64,000 nucleotides of DNA. Origin: Anomaloglossus baeobatrachus (lineage: Eukaryota; Chordata; Amphibia; Anura; Aromobatidae). Numbering within the stretch: the stretch's first letter is position 1; the number at the start of each line of letters is the position of its first letter. The notes beneath the pieces were generated by a model. The model did no database searches. It saw only the letters and a list, made by a program, of their open reading frames with translations, and was not told where the DNA came from. Where the stretch lies: positions 73,779,408 to 73,843,407 of the forward strand of contig NC_134353.1 of assembly GCF_048569485.1 (NCBI RefSeq). Direction: 5' to 3'. A program made the position numbers and the translations under genes. Shown one piece after another: positions 54,700-64,000 of this stretch.

Positions 54700-56060
54700 G
54701 GAGAAGGGCACTGTATGGGGAGATATGTATGTGGATACCTAGCACTGTATGGGAAAATAGAAGGGCACTGTATGGGGAAAATAGAAGGGCACTGTATGGG
54801 GAAAATAGAAGGGCACTGTATGGGGGGATAGAAGGGCACTGTATGGGGGGATAGAAGGGCACTGTATGGGGGTATATGTAGGGGGGATAGAAGGGCACTG
54901 TATGGGGGTATATGTAGGGGGGATAGAAGGGCACTGTATGGGGGTATATGTAGGGGGGATAGAAGGGCACTGTATGGGGGTATATGTAGGGGGATAGAAG
55001 GGCACTGTATGGGGGGATAGAAGGGCACTGTATGGGGGGATAGAAGGGCACTGTATGGGGGTATATGTAGGGGGGATAGAAGGGCACTGTATGGGGGTAT
55101 ATGTATGGGAGATAGAAGGGCACTGTATGGGGGTATATGTATGGGAGATAGAAGGGCACTGTATGGGGGTATATGTAGGGGGGATAGAAGGGCACTGTAT
55201 GGGGGTATATGTAGGGGGGATAGAAGGGCACTGTATGGGGGTATATGTAGGGGGGATAGAAGGGCACTGTATGGGGGTATATGTAGGGGGATAGAAGGGC
55301 ACTGTATGGGGGATAGAAGGGCACTGTATGGGGGTATATGTAGGGGGGATAGAAGGGCACTGTATGGGGGTATATGTATGTGGGGCACTATATGGGGGAT
55401 TGAAGGGCACTGTATGGGTGGATATGTATGTGGAACTGTATGGGAGATAGAAGGGCACTGTATGGGGGTATATGTATGTGGGGCACTATATGGGGGATTG
55501 AAGGACACTGTATGGGTGGATAATTATGTGGAACTGTATGGGAGATAGAAGGGCACTGTATGGGGGTATATGTAGGGGGGATAGAAGGGCACTGTATGGG
55601 GGTATATGTAGGGGGGATAGAAGGGCACTGTATGGGGGTATATGTAGGGGGGATAGAAGGGCACTGTATGGGGGTATATGTAGGGGGGATAGAAGGGCAC
55701 TGTATGGGGGTATATGGATAGTGCACTGTATGGGGTAAATGTATGGGGATAGAAGGACACTGTATGGTGGTATATACAGTATGTGGATAGTAGATGTACA
55801 TACACTATATGGTGTATATATGGATAGGGCACTGTGTGGGGGATAGACGGGCACTGTATAGAGGGATATATATATGCAGATAGAGCACTGTATGGTGATA
55901 ATTGTATGGGTGGGCACTGTATGGGGGTATATGTATAGAAGGACACTGTATGGTGGTATATGTGGATAGTAGATGTACATACGAGTATGGTGTATATGTG
56001 GATAGGGCATTGTATTGGGGGATATATATGTGGATAGAGCACTGTGGGCGCTGTATGGGG
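54700..56060 (+). repeat. 36/23-bp minisatellite (possible first intron)
   Basis: Units contain GATAGAAGGGCACTGTATGG, usually followed by GGGTATATGTAGGGGG (36 bp total); shorter 23-bp units lack that second part. Regular from 54,730 to 55,710, increasingly irregular to 56,060. Minus-strand frames of 377 and 274 codons (IPPYSALLSPLH) exist because 36 is divisible by 3; no protein is claimed. If the exon at 54,582 is real, this lies in its intron. Confidence 0.95.
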
Positions 56061-56090
56061 GTATATCTATAGAAGGACCCTGTATAGGAG

Positions 56091-56195
56091 AAATACAAAT
56101 TCCTTACAGATATTGTCCTTTGTGGGATTTGAATCTAAGACCCCAGCGCTGCAAGTCTGCAGTGCTACCCACTGAGCCACCGTGCTGCCCACTGT
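56091..56195 (-). mobile_element. tRNA-derived SINE head
   Basis: On the minus strand: GGGCAGCACGGTGGCTCAGT, then GGGTAGCACTGCAGACTTGC and AGATTCAAATCCCACAAAGG. TGGCTCAGTGGG matches the RNA polymerase III A box exactly and AGATTCAAATCC is a B box with two changes, ~35 bp apart as in tRNAs. The sequence then continues TATCTGTAAGGAATTTGTAT as in tRNA-derived vertebrate SINEs. It is truncated after ~105 bp. It is not a functional tRNA gene because the acceptor arms do not pair. Confidence 0.75.
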
Positions 56196-56199
56196 TTGG

Positions 56200-57579
56200 A
56201 GGTTACATGTGCATGCATGTGTATGGTAAGAGCGGTGCTATATGGAGAAATACAATACATATGCATCCACATATAACCCACATACAGTACCCATAATACA
56301 CACGCAAATGATATATATGTGTATTATAGACACTGCATATAGTATATTGGCATATGTATTCTATTCTTATAAAAGCATTGTGTCTAATGTGCATGTATCA
56401 TATGGATATACTGTATATAAGCATGTGTGCACTTATGTACTATAATCAGGGCATGGTGGAGATATATATATGTATATATATATATAGAGGTTATGGGCTG
56501 GTGTACAGCAGGGCGTTATGTGAGTGTGTATACTTAGTGCACTGGAGCTTGTGTACATGGATTTGTATTTTAGGCTCGATATGGATATTGTATATTCCCC
56601 TATGTATTGGATTATGTGTATGTATCATATAAGTATTATGTGCACTGTGTGTAATATATAGATATATACAAATATTACAAGGTATGTGGATTGGCTGCAC
56701 CCAGATTATCTGCCTTTTCTTCTATAGCAGTGTAGTATCTATATACCATGGACGTTCTGTATATACTCATTATACACTGGTATATACCCCTCGCCTGGGA
56801 TCACACTGCTTCTTCAGGGCTCATTGGGATTCGGGGCAGGTCCTCACTCGCTCTCATATATCCAGACAGCTGGTGAATGCCTGGGACGGAGCAGCTGCTG
56901 CAGAACCTCTCTGCAGGATGGAGGCATGTGTGGTGCAGCGCGCCCTTGTGTCTGTAAGGTACTGCTCCCCTCGCCTCTGTGCCGCCCGGTCCCTGCACAC
57001 TTGGCACTGCCACGGTCACTGGAAGGCATTTGTGGGCTGCGAGCGTTCCTCATCTTATTTCCTGTGCGGCGGTGATTGGCGGAGGCTCCGGCTTCGCTCA
57101 CTGAGACGTATTTCAATTTCTTCCATTGGGGAATTTCTTCCTCCTTTTTTTTTTTCGCAAAGAGAGAAAATAACTGAATGGCTTCTCTTCTCCGGCTTCT
57201 TGCAGCTGTGTCGGGCAGTGAACGGGTTAAATCGATCCGCGCCTCTAATGTCCCCATTGTAATATCATTAGCGGCCTCTGATTTTATTTTTCCTCGCCAG
57301 TGTGTTGCTGTGTGCGGGGAATCTCATTGCGGTTTGATGAAGTGCTTCATCCTGTTTTCCCTCCGCCTGGAGTGAATTATTCTCCTGCTGGAAGAAGCCG
57401 CAGTGTGATAGCGGAGACCAAAACCCTGATATAGCGCCGCCGCTCCAGAAGGAACCGAAAAAACACCATTCCGTTTACTCTTACTCTACCTTCAGTGCTG
57501 GAGAGTAGAAGGGGTTAAAGCCGCTCTGTCGCCAAAGGATGAAAAAAAAATAAAAAATGGTTGATTTAATGAAATATTA
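56200..57579. other. unassigned; 56.8-57.5 kb GC-balanced, possibly conserved
   Basis: TATATA-rich low-complexity DNA to ~56,680. From 56,800 to 57,460 the composition changes (CpG present, few repeats), with an ATG-to-GTAAGG unit at 56,930-56,960 (ATGGAGGCATGTGTGGTG ... GTAAGGTACTG) that could be an alternative first exon, and TAATATCATTAGCGGCC (homeodomain-like TAAT sites) at ~57,262. None of this is proven. Confidence 0.3.
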
Positions 57580-57745
57580 CTTTATTCCATAGGTCTACGC
57601 GTTTCGAGGTGAGGACCTCTTCTTCAGGACCACAAAAATCAGACAAATCAACAATACATGTAGATGCGTTGTTGATTTTTCTGATTTTGTGGTCCTGAAG
57701 AAGAGGTCCTCACCTCGAAACGCGTAAACCTATGGAGCAAAATAA
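57580..57745. repeat. long perfect-arm palindrome (~70 bp arms)
   Basis: The left arm (CCATAGGTCTACGCGTTTCG, AGGTGAGGACCTCTTCTTCA, GGACCACAAAAATCAGA) is mirrored by the right arm (TCTGATTTTGTGGTCC, TGAAGAAGAGGTCCTCACCT, CGAAACGCGTAAACCTATGG). The centre is at about 57,657. Only a few arm mismatches are visible. The CGAAACGCGT word resembles that of widespread amphibian repeats. It could form a strong hairpin. Confidence 0.85.
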
Positions 57746-58107
57746 TACTCTCCAGCATTGAAGACACCCACACGTGGGGCTGCGGCAGACGCCTATTATC
57801 TGTGTTCTTTTTGTGTTGGTTGTGACTTTCACCACCACACTAGGTGAGTGTACAGTAACATACTTTTATTTTAATATTCTGGTAAGACACTATTTTTGGT
57901 GCCCAAATTGATAGAAAGGCAGGTCCACATGTGACCCTTGTGTATTAGATATTTGGGCAGATTGTATTCGAACACTATATAGTACCATAGGAGTAGGCCA
58001 TGATTAGCTGGTAATGGCTGATCTCCAAGGGACCAGCTATATATCTGTACGGGGGGGGGTCTCTGTTTTCAGTGATGGCAAATGTCAGGAGAAAGAAGGA
58101 TCAAGCA
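57746..58107. other. unassigned, probably remainder of the palindrome-bearing repeat
   Basis: No gene. A G run occurs at ~58,050. Confidence 0.3.
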
Positions 58108-59656
58108 TGGTAGTGCCTGCTCATCACTAGTTACAAGTACCGAGCACCCAAGCATGGCAGTGCGCGCTCATCACTAATTACAAGTACCGAGCACCCGAGC
58201 ATGGTAGTGCCCGCTCATCACTAGTTACAAGTACCGAGCACCCGAGCATTGTAGTGCCCGCTCATCACTAGTTACAAGTACCGAGCACTCGAGCATTGTA
58301 GTGCCCGCTCATCACTAGTTACGAGTACCGAGCACCCAAGCATGGTAGTGCCCGCTCATCACTAGTTACAAGTACCGAGCACTCGAGCATTGTAGTGCCC
58401 GCTCATCACTAGTTACAAGTACCGAGCACCCAAGCATGGTAGTGCCCGCTCATCACTAGTTACAAGTACCGAGCACCCAAGCATGGTAGTGCCCGCTCAT
58501 CACTAGTTACAAGTACCGAGCACCCAAGCATGGTAGTGCCCGCTCATCACTAGTTACAAGTACCGAGCACCCGAGCATTGTAGTGCCCGCTCATCACTAG
58601 TTACAAGTACCGAGCACCCAAGCATGGTAGTGCCCGCTCATCACTAGTTACAAGTACCGAGCACCCGAGCATGGTAGTGCCCGCTCATCACTAGTTAAAA
58701 GTACCGAGCACCCAAGCATGGTAGTGCCCGCTCATCACTAGTTACAAGTACCGAGCACCCGAGCATTGTAGTGCCCGCTCATCACTAGTTACAAGTACCG
58801 AGCACCCAAGCATGGCAGTGCGCGCTCATCACTAATTACAAGTACCGAGCATGGTAGTGCCCACTTATCACTAGTTACAAGTACCAAGCACCCGAGCATG
58901 GTAGTACCCGCTCATCACTAGTTACAAGTACCAAGCACCCGAGCATAGTAGTGCCCGCTCATCACTAGTTACAAGTACCGAGCATGGTAGTGCCGGCTCA
59001 TCACTAGTTACAAGTACCGAGCATGGTAGTGCCCGCTCATCACTAGTTACGAGTACAGAGCTCCTGAGCATGGTAGTGCCCGCTCATCACTAGTTACCAG
59101 TACAGAGCACCCGAGCATGGTAGTGCCCGCTCATCTCTACATATGAGTACTGAGCTCCCGTGCATGGTAGTGCCCGCTCATCACTACTTACAAGTACTGA
59201 ACACCTGAGCATGGTAGTGCCCGCTCATCACTAGTTACGAGTAGCGAGAACCCGAGCATGGTAGTGCCCACTCATCACTAGATACGAGTACTGAGCACCC
59301 GAGCATGGTAGTGCCCACTCATCAATAGATACGAGTACAGAGCACCCAAGCATGGTAGTGCTCACTCATCACTAGTTACGAGTACTGAGCACCTGAGCAT
59401 GGTAGTTCTCATTCATCACTAGTTACGAGTACCGAGCACCCAAGCATGGTAGTGCCCGCTCATCACTAGTTACAACTTACGAGTACCGAACACCTGAGCA
59501 TGGTAGTGCCCGATCATCACTAGTTACGAGTACCGAACACCTGAGCATGGTAGTGCCCGATCATCACTAGTTACGAGTACCGAACACCTGAGCATGGTAG
59601 TGCCCGATCATCACTAGTTACGAGCACCCGAGCATGGTAGTGCTTGCTCATCACTA
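58108..59656 (-). repeat. 47-bp minisatellite, array 1 (~33 copies), hAT-terminus-like
   Basis: Unit on the plus strand: GCATGGTAGTGCCCGCTCAT then CACTAGTTACAAGTACCGAG and CACCCGA; length 47 bp. Read inverted, each unit starts TAGTGATGAGCGGGC, nearly identical to the tip TAGTGATGAGCGAGC of the intact hAT at 43.1 kb. Several units lack 8-10 bp (GAGCATGG directly after ACCGAG). Units at the right end (from 59,040) are more diverged. The last unit ends CATCACTA at 59,656, which would be a transposon tip. Confidence 0.9.
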
Positions 59657-60515
59657 GTTAGAACCCAATCCTTTTATTCCCGGAACATAAGCCACCACTG
59701 GAGATGTCTTACACCAACTTACTCCTCTCACCCCATAGAAAACACATGCACGCTCAGTGGGATGGGGTGTGCGTGTGTTTGGGTGCCCAGGAGGAATAAC
59801 TGTAAATTTGATGGCTATTGAAAGCACACAATTCATACAGGTTTGTGTTGGAGCGGGCTGTGCCCCCCGCTTGCTTTATGGCCCCCACTTTTGCTCATAC
59901 ATCTGAATTTTATGGTGCTGTTATGGTCGCTGTTATTTTTGAGCCTTTGTCCGGTGAGCAAGCAAAAAATGATATCCGTGTGAGGAGGGAATGATTAATT
60001 CATGGGCTTGGCATACGGCAACTCAGGGGTCATTATTCAGGCAGAAGCATCTGTCCTCCCAGGGGCTCAGCGAGACGCTCTGCAGGGGGATGAGGGTCTA
60101 TACGCACAATGGAAATATTAATGTGCTTTATCAAAACTTTGTGGTGACAGTGATTTTAGGGAGCGCTGAGCGACAACCAATATGGTGTGCCCAAAAACGT
60201 GCCCAAAAGCTGGTGGTTCTGGGTGAGTGAGGGCTAGGAAATTTGGCCCACCTTTCTAGAGAGTACCGCTCTCATTACATTGGATGCCCCTGATGAAGGT
60301 GGCCATACACAACTTTGTAAAAAGAAACCCCTATTTTGTGAGGATGTCATGTGTATGGGGTCTTAAAGCTTCCACCACCCACGGTGACCAATAGCTCACC
60401 ACTGCGAAACAAAAACACCCACAGATCGGCCATCTCTATGAACGGTGTTTCGCTTGCATGCGGCCAACCGATTCGTTAAATGCAGGGGGAAAAAAGATGG
60501 TATGGACATTTAATA
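59657..60515. other. unassigned
   Basis: No gene is supported; the few short open frames have no recognisable domains. Confidence 0.3.
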
Positions 60516-60844
60516 TATAAAGCTGAGTGTATGTGTGTATGTGTGTACGTATGTGTGTGTGTATGTGTGTATGTATGTCCGCTAAAGGAATCCGTACTGT
60601 CGCATTTACAATCACAAACTTTTGCATGGACGCCCCATGTGACTCATGGAACGTCATAGACTATGTTGTGACAGGAAAATGTAACCCCGCGCTTTACAGT
60701 TACACTCTAAAAAAGCTGCCTCCATTAAAGTCAATGGAGCTGCGAGCTAAAGGTTATTAATAGCAGCTGTGATTGGTTGCTATAGGAACAAAGGACAGTC
60801 ATAGTATACGAAGCTTATGTGTGAGGTAATAAGATGTCGGTGGA

Positions 60845-61160
60845 GAGACAGATATAGAGCGACAGAAAGAGACAGACAGGGAAGGAGACAGACAGATAGA
60901 GACAGACAGGGAAAGAGACAGACAGAGATAGACAGGGATGGAGACAGACAGATAGAGACAGACAGGGAAAGAGACAGACAGGGATGGAGACAGACATGGA
61001 TGGAGACAGACATAGACAGGGAAAGAGACAGACGGACAGGGAAAGAGACAGACGGACAGGGAAAGAGACGGACAGGGAAAGAGACGGACAGGGAAAGAGA
61101 CGGACAGGGAAAGAGACGGACAGGGAAAGAGACGGACAGGGAAAGAGACGGACAGGGAAA
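60845..61160 (+). repeat. GACAGA-type tandem tract
   Basis: Irregular GAGACAGACAGGGA units, becoming a regular 18-bp AAAGAGACGGACAGGG array from 61,020. This is the same position in the element as the 1.6 kb CT array at 1.4-3.1 kb. Confidence 0.9.
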
Positions 61161-61172
61161 GAAACTGACTAA

Positions 61173-61763
61173 GGCGGGCTTTGCACACTACGACATCGCA
61201 GGTGCGATGTCGGTGGGGTCAAATTGAAAATGACGCACTTCCGGCATCGCATACGACATCGTAGTGTGTAAAGGCTCGATGATACGATTAACGAGCGCAA
61301 AAGCGTCATAATCGTATCATCGGTGTAGCATCGGCGTAATCCATAATTACGCTGACGCGACAGTCCGATGTTGTTCCTCGCTCCTGTGGCAGCACACATC
61401 GCTGTGTATGAAGCCGCAGGAGCGAGGAACATCTCCTACCGGCGTCACCGCGGCTTCCGTAGGATATGCGGAAGGAAGGAGGTGGGCGGGATGTTTACAT
61501 CCCGCTCATCTCCGCCCCTCCGCTCCTATTGGCCGCCTGCCGTGTGACGTCGCAGTGACGCCGCACGACCCGCCCCCTTAACAAGGAGGCGGGTCGCCGG
61601 CCAGAGCGACGTCCCAGGACAGGTGAGTCCATGTGAAGCTGCCGTAGCGATAATGTTCGCTACGGCAGCTATCACAAGGATATCGCTGCTGCGACGGGGG
61701 CGGGGACTATCGCGCTCGGAATCGCAGCATCGGCCTGCGATGTCGCAGCGTGCAAAGTGCCCC
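61173..61763. mobile_element. Harbinger-like MITE (591 bp), TAA target duplication
   Basis: Inverted ends GGCGGGCTTTGCACACTACG and CAGCGTGCAAAGTGCCCC, with GACATCGCAG just inside both ends; TAA on both flanks (61,170-61,172 and 61,764-61,766). The interior GGAGATGAGCGGGATG-type stretch (inverted) is shared with the 21.9 kb MITE. No ORF of interest. Confidence 0.8.
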
Positions 61764-61828
61764 TAAGAGTTAGAGACAGACAGAAAGAGACAGACAGAGA
61801 CTAGGAGAGAGACAGTTACTACAGCTAG

Positions 61829-62480
61829 TATTGATGTAAAGTGCAGCCACATCCATGTGATGTATAGGGATTCTGGGATTCACCATCCTGACATTAGGCC
61901 CAACAGTCCACAGCGGATCACAGCTGCAGGATCTCCTGTGATCTGTTCATTTTCGGGCCACTGAGTTAAAAATAGCGGTTTTCCAAGGTAGACAATCCCA
62001 GATTGCGATTACCCATACACTGGGATGTGAGTAGAAATACAAGGGGGGGGGGGGGGGTAGAGCGTCTGTGCCGTGTCCTTCTCACCGTCCTGTTAATGAC
62101 TGTGAGGATATCAGGGATCGGTTCTCTGTAACTGGGTGATGATACAAAACTACTTTGTGCACCACCGAGAGCTGAGGAGGGTTTGACCTTCAACCCGAGG
62201 GAAAAATCACCTGCCTGAAGGCAGAAGCGAGGCGGGGAACAATGCAGAATGTCATTTCTCCTGTCTGCAAGGCATGATAGACATCTTAATCCAAAAATGT
62301 GCATTTTCTACACGACGGGTTCCCTTTAAGACTGTAATCGTACTGCATCAGTAAGCTCCTGATCTATATGTTAGACATCCGTAGTCTCCCAAGCTTTCAG
62401 TTAGCCAGTGGAGGCCCATTTGGGCTGTTGGGGTTTATGTCTTTTTTTTTGTTTTTGTTCTGGATGGAATAGATTATCAA
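61829..62480. other. unassigned; G run at 62,045
   Basis: No gene. A run of about 14 G lies at 62,044-62,058. Confidence 0.3.
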
Positions 62481-63325
62481 TAGTGATGAGTGAGCACTAC
62501 CATGCTCGGATGTTCTGTACTCGTAACTAGTGATGAGCGGGCACTACCATGCTCAGGTGCTCAGTACTCGTAACAAGTGATGAGTGGGCACTACCATGCT
62601 CGGGTGCTCAGTACTCGTAACTAGTGATGAGCAGGCACTGCCATGCTCAGGTGCTTGGTACTCATAACTAGTGATGAGAGGGCACTACCATGCTCAGGTG
62701 CTTGGTACTTATAACTAGTGATGAGAGGGCACTACCATGCTCGGGTGCTTGGTACTCATAACTAGTAATGAGCGGGCACTACCATGCTCGGGTGCTCGGT
62801 ACTCGTAACTAGTGATGAGCGAGCACTACCATGCTTGGTTGCTCAGTACTCGTAACTAGTGATGAGATGGCACTACCATGCTCGGGTGCTCGGTACTCGT
62901 AACTAGTGATGAGCGGACACTACCATGCTCAGGTGCTCAGTACCCATAACTACTGAGGAGCGAGCACTACCATGCTCAGGTGCTCGGTACTAGTAACTAG
63001 TGATGAGTGGGCACTACCATGCTCGGGTGCTCGGTACTAGTAACTAGTGATGAGTGGGCACTACCATGCTCAGGTGCTCGGTACTAGTAACTAGTGATGA
63101 GTGAGCACTACCATGCTCAGGTGCTCGGTACTAGTAACTAGTGATGAGTGGGCACTACCATGCTCGGGTGCTCGGTACTAGTAACTAGTGATGAGCGGGC
63201 ACTACCATGCTCGGGTGCTCGGTACTAGTAACTAGTGATGAGTGGGCACTACCATGCTCGGGTGCTCGGTACTAGTAACTAGTGATGAGTGGGCACTACC
63301 ATGCTCAGGTGCTCTGTACTCGTAA
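62481..63325 (+). repeat. 47-bp minisatellite, array 2 (~18 copies)
   Basis: Unit: CTAGTGATGAGCGGGCACTA, CCATGCTCGGGTGCTCGGTA, CTCGTAA. Opposite orientation to array 1. The right part (from 62,985) uses the variant TACTAGTAAC and is the more homogeneous part. Confidence 0.9.
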
Positions 63326-63598
63326 CCAGGAGTTAGACGCTCAGACAGGCTCCACTAGTGTGTATCAAGTATAATGGAAATCTATGGGGAACTTGAGCAT
63401 TTTTCCGGAAGATCTTCCATTATACTCGGTACACAAGTCGAGCCCATCCGAGCGTCTGTCACTGGTTATAAGTATCGAGCACCTGAGCATGGTAGTGCTC
63501 ACTCATCACTAGTTACGAGTACCCGAGCATGGTAGTGCTCACTCATCACTAGTTACAAGTACAGAGCACCCGAGCATGGTAGTGCCCGCTCATCACTA
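62481..63598. mobile_element. non-autonomous hAT MITE with tandemly expanded ends
   Basis: The left half (62,481-63,325) is ~18 tandem 47-bp units starting TAGTGATGAGCGGGCACTAC. The centre (63,326-63,465) is a palindromic core with ATTATACTCGG/AAGTATAATGGA and AGACGCTC/GAGCGTCT. The right half (63,466-63,598) is ~3 inverted units ending CTCATCACTA. Flanks ATTATCAA (62,473-62,480) and GTTATCAC (63,599-63,606) match at 6 of 8, a degenerate hAT target duplication. Thus both ends of one MITE have been amplified, the left much more than the right. Confidence 0.75.
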
Positions 63599-63803
63599 GT
63601 TATCACTTTTCTGTTGGTGGACTTTCCAACCGTAAATGCCATTGAGAAACAAGGATTGGGCATATTGGATTTTAACATGCCTGATCCTTTTTATCTATAG
63701 GAGACAGGCTGCTACGAGGTCTCAAGCAGCTGCTTATTCCCCTCTCCCCGTTGAAATATATACTTGACGTAGCCATGTTTTTCTGTGCAGCTTTTTCTGT
63801 TAA

Positions 63804-64000
63804 GCTATGTGCGCACGTTGCGCAAATACATGCAGTTACGCTGCGCTTTGTAGCGCGTAACTGCATGCGTCCTGCGTCCCCTGCACAGTCTATGGAGATT
63901 GTGCAGGGGCCATGCGCACGTGGCCTTTTTGAGCGCAGCGCTTCGGCTACTGCCGAAGCGCTGCGTAAAAAGAAGTGACATGTCACTTCTTCCGTGCGCT
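63804..64000. mobile_element. Harbinger-like MITE, start only (runs off the window)
   Basis: TAA (63,801-63,803) precedes GCTATGTGCGCACGTTGCGC. The sequence then follows the complement of the 8.25 kb MITE (CATGCAGTTACGCTGCGC, GACGCAGG-type words, AGCGCTTCGGCTACTGCCGA). The far end lies beyond 64,000. Confidence 0.75.

Larger units (their letters stand above)
60516..61828 (+). mobile_element. Helitron-like element, copy 3, with a MITE inside
   Basis: Order on the plus strand: TATAAAGCTGAGTGTATGTG, a TGTG tract, CCGCTAAAGGAATCCGTACT, CATAGACTATGTTGTGA, AGCTGTGATTGGTTGCTATA, AAGCTTATGTGTGAGGTAAT, a GACAGGGAAAGAGACGGACA tandem tract (60,845-61,160), the MITE at 61,173-61,763, a short GACAGACAGA remnant, and the terminus CTACAGCTAG followed by T. 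It is the most complete example of the family and gives the reference for the other two. Confidence 0.5.

Noticed and set aside
54375-56042. Proline/tyrosine-rich minus-strand proteins of 377 and 274 codons
   Set aside because: Unit length of 36 bp keeps frames open; the sequence is a minisatellite.
56091-56195. Functional tRNA gene
   Set aside because: A and B boxes are present but the acceptor stem does not pair and the sequence continues as a SINE body.

Overview
This window is vertebrate repeat-rich DNA, most likely from a frog or toad (anuran amphibian). That is an inference from the mixture of Tc1/mariner, hAT, Harbinger-like, TTAA-target, Helitron-like, L2-type LINE and Ty3/Gypsy elements, and from abundant CCAAT-palindrome and long minisatellite DNA. 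No bacterial-type gene organisation is present. No host gene can be read through. The only host-gene candidate is a CpG-rich promoter with a short possible first coding exon at about 54.45-54.64 kb (+ strand).

Layout, 0-25.6 kb: an unassigned left end; a Helitron-like element (1.40-4.16 kb) carrying a large CT-rich minisatellite that a ~290 bp element interrupts; a 3.5 kb 31-bp minisatellite; small MITEs (8.25, 9.43, 12.96, 20.35, 21.93 kb); a ~74-bp degenerate tandem repeat (10.4-11.3 kb); a solo LTR (11.7-12.9 kb); a nearly complete Tc1 element with a frameshifted DD34E transposase (13.56-15.17 kb); a second Helitron-like copy; an L2-type LINE fragment (17-18 kb); a ~305-bp tandem repeat (18.6-19.8 kb); an old Tc1 fragment (23.3-24.0 kb); and a second 31-bp array in the opposite orientation (24.4-25.6 kb).

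25.9-50.8 kb is a stack of nested insertions that can be dated by order. One solo LTR (family B) sits in a MITE and was itself hit by a non-autonomous hAT. A second B copy was hit by a family A solo LTR. A foldback element was split by a complete-looking Ty3/Gypsy element (32,433-40,937; LTRs 1,275 bp each and about 0.6% different), by a Harbinger-like MITE and by a third B LTR. That B LTR was split by a third LTR (family C), which contains a 6.85 kb hAT transposon with an open BED-finger transposase. Exact target-site duplications support nearly every junction.

50.8-64 kb: minisatellites at 52.0-53.4 and 54.7-56.0 kb, the candidate promoter/exon between them, a tRNA-derived SINE head, a long palindrome at 57.6 kb, and two blocks of a 47-bp minisatellite. 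The 47-bp unit begins with the same TAGTGATGAGCG terminal sequence as the intact hAT. One block forms the two arms of a MITE with an unamplified core. A third Helitron-like copy and the start of another Harbinger-like MITE complete the window.

The most interesting material is the hAT element with its two internal tandem arrays (188-bp upstream of the ORF, 118-bp downstream), the link between that hAT's terminus and the 47-bp minisatellites, and the dated nest around it.
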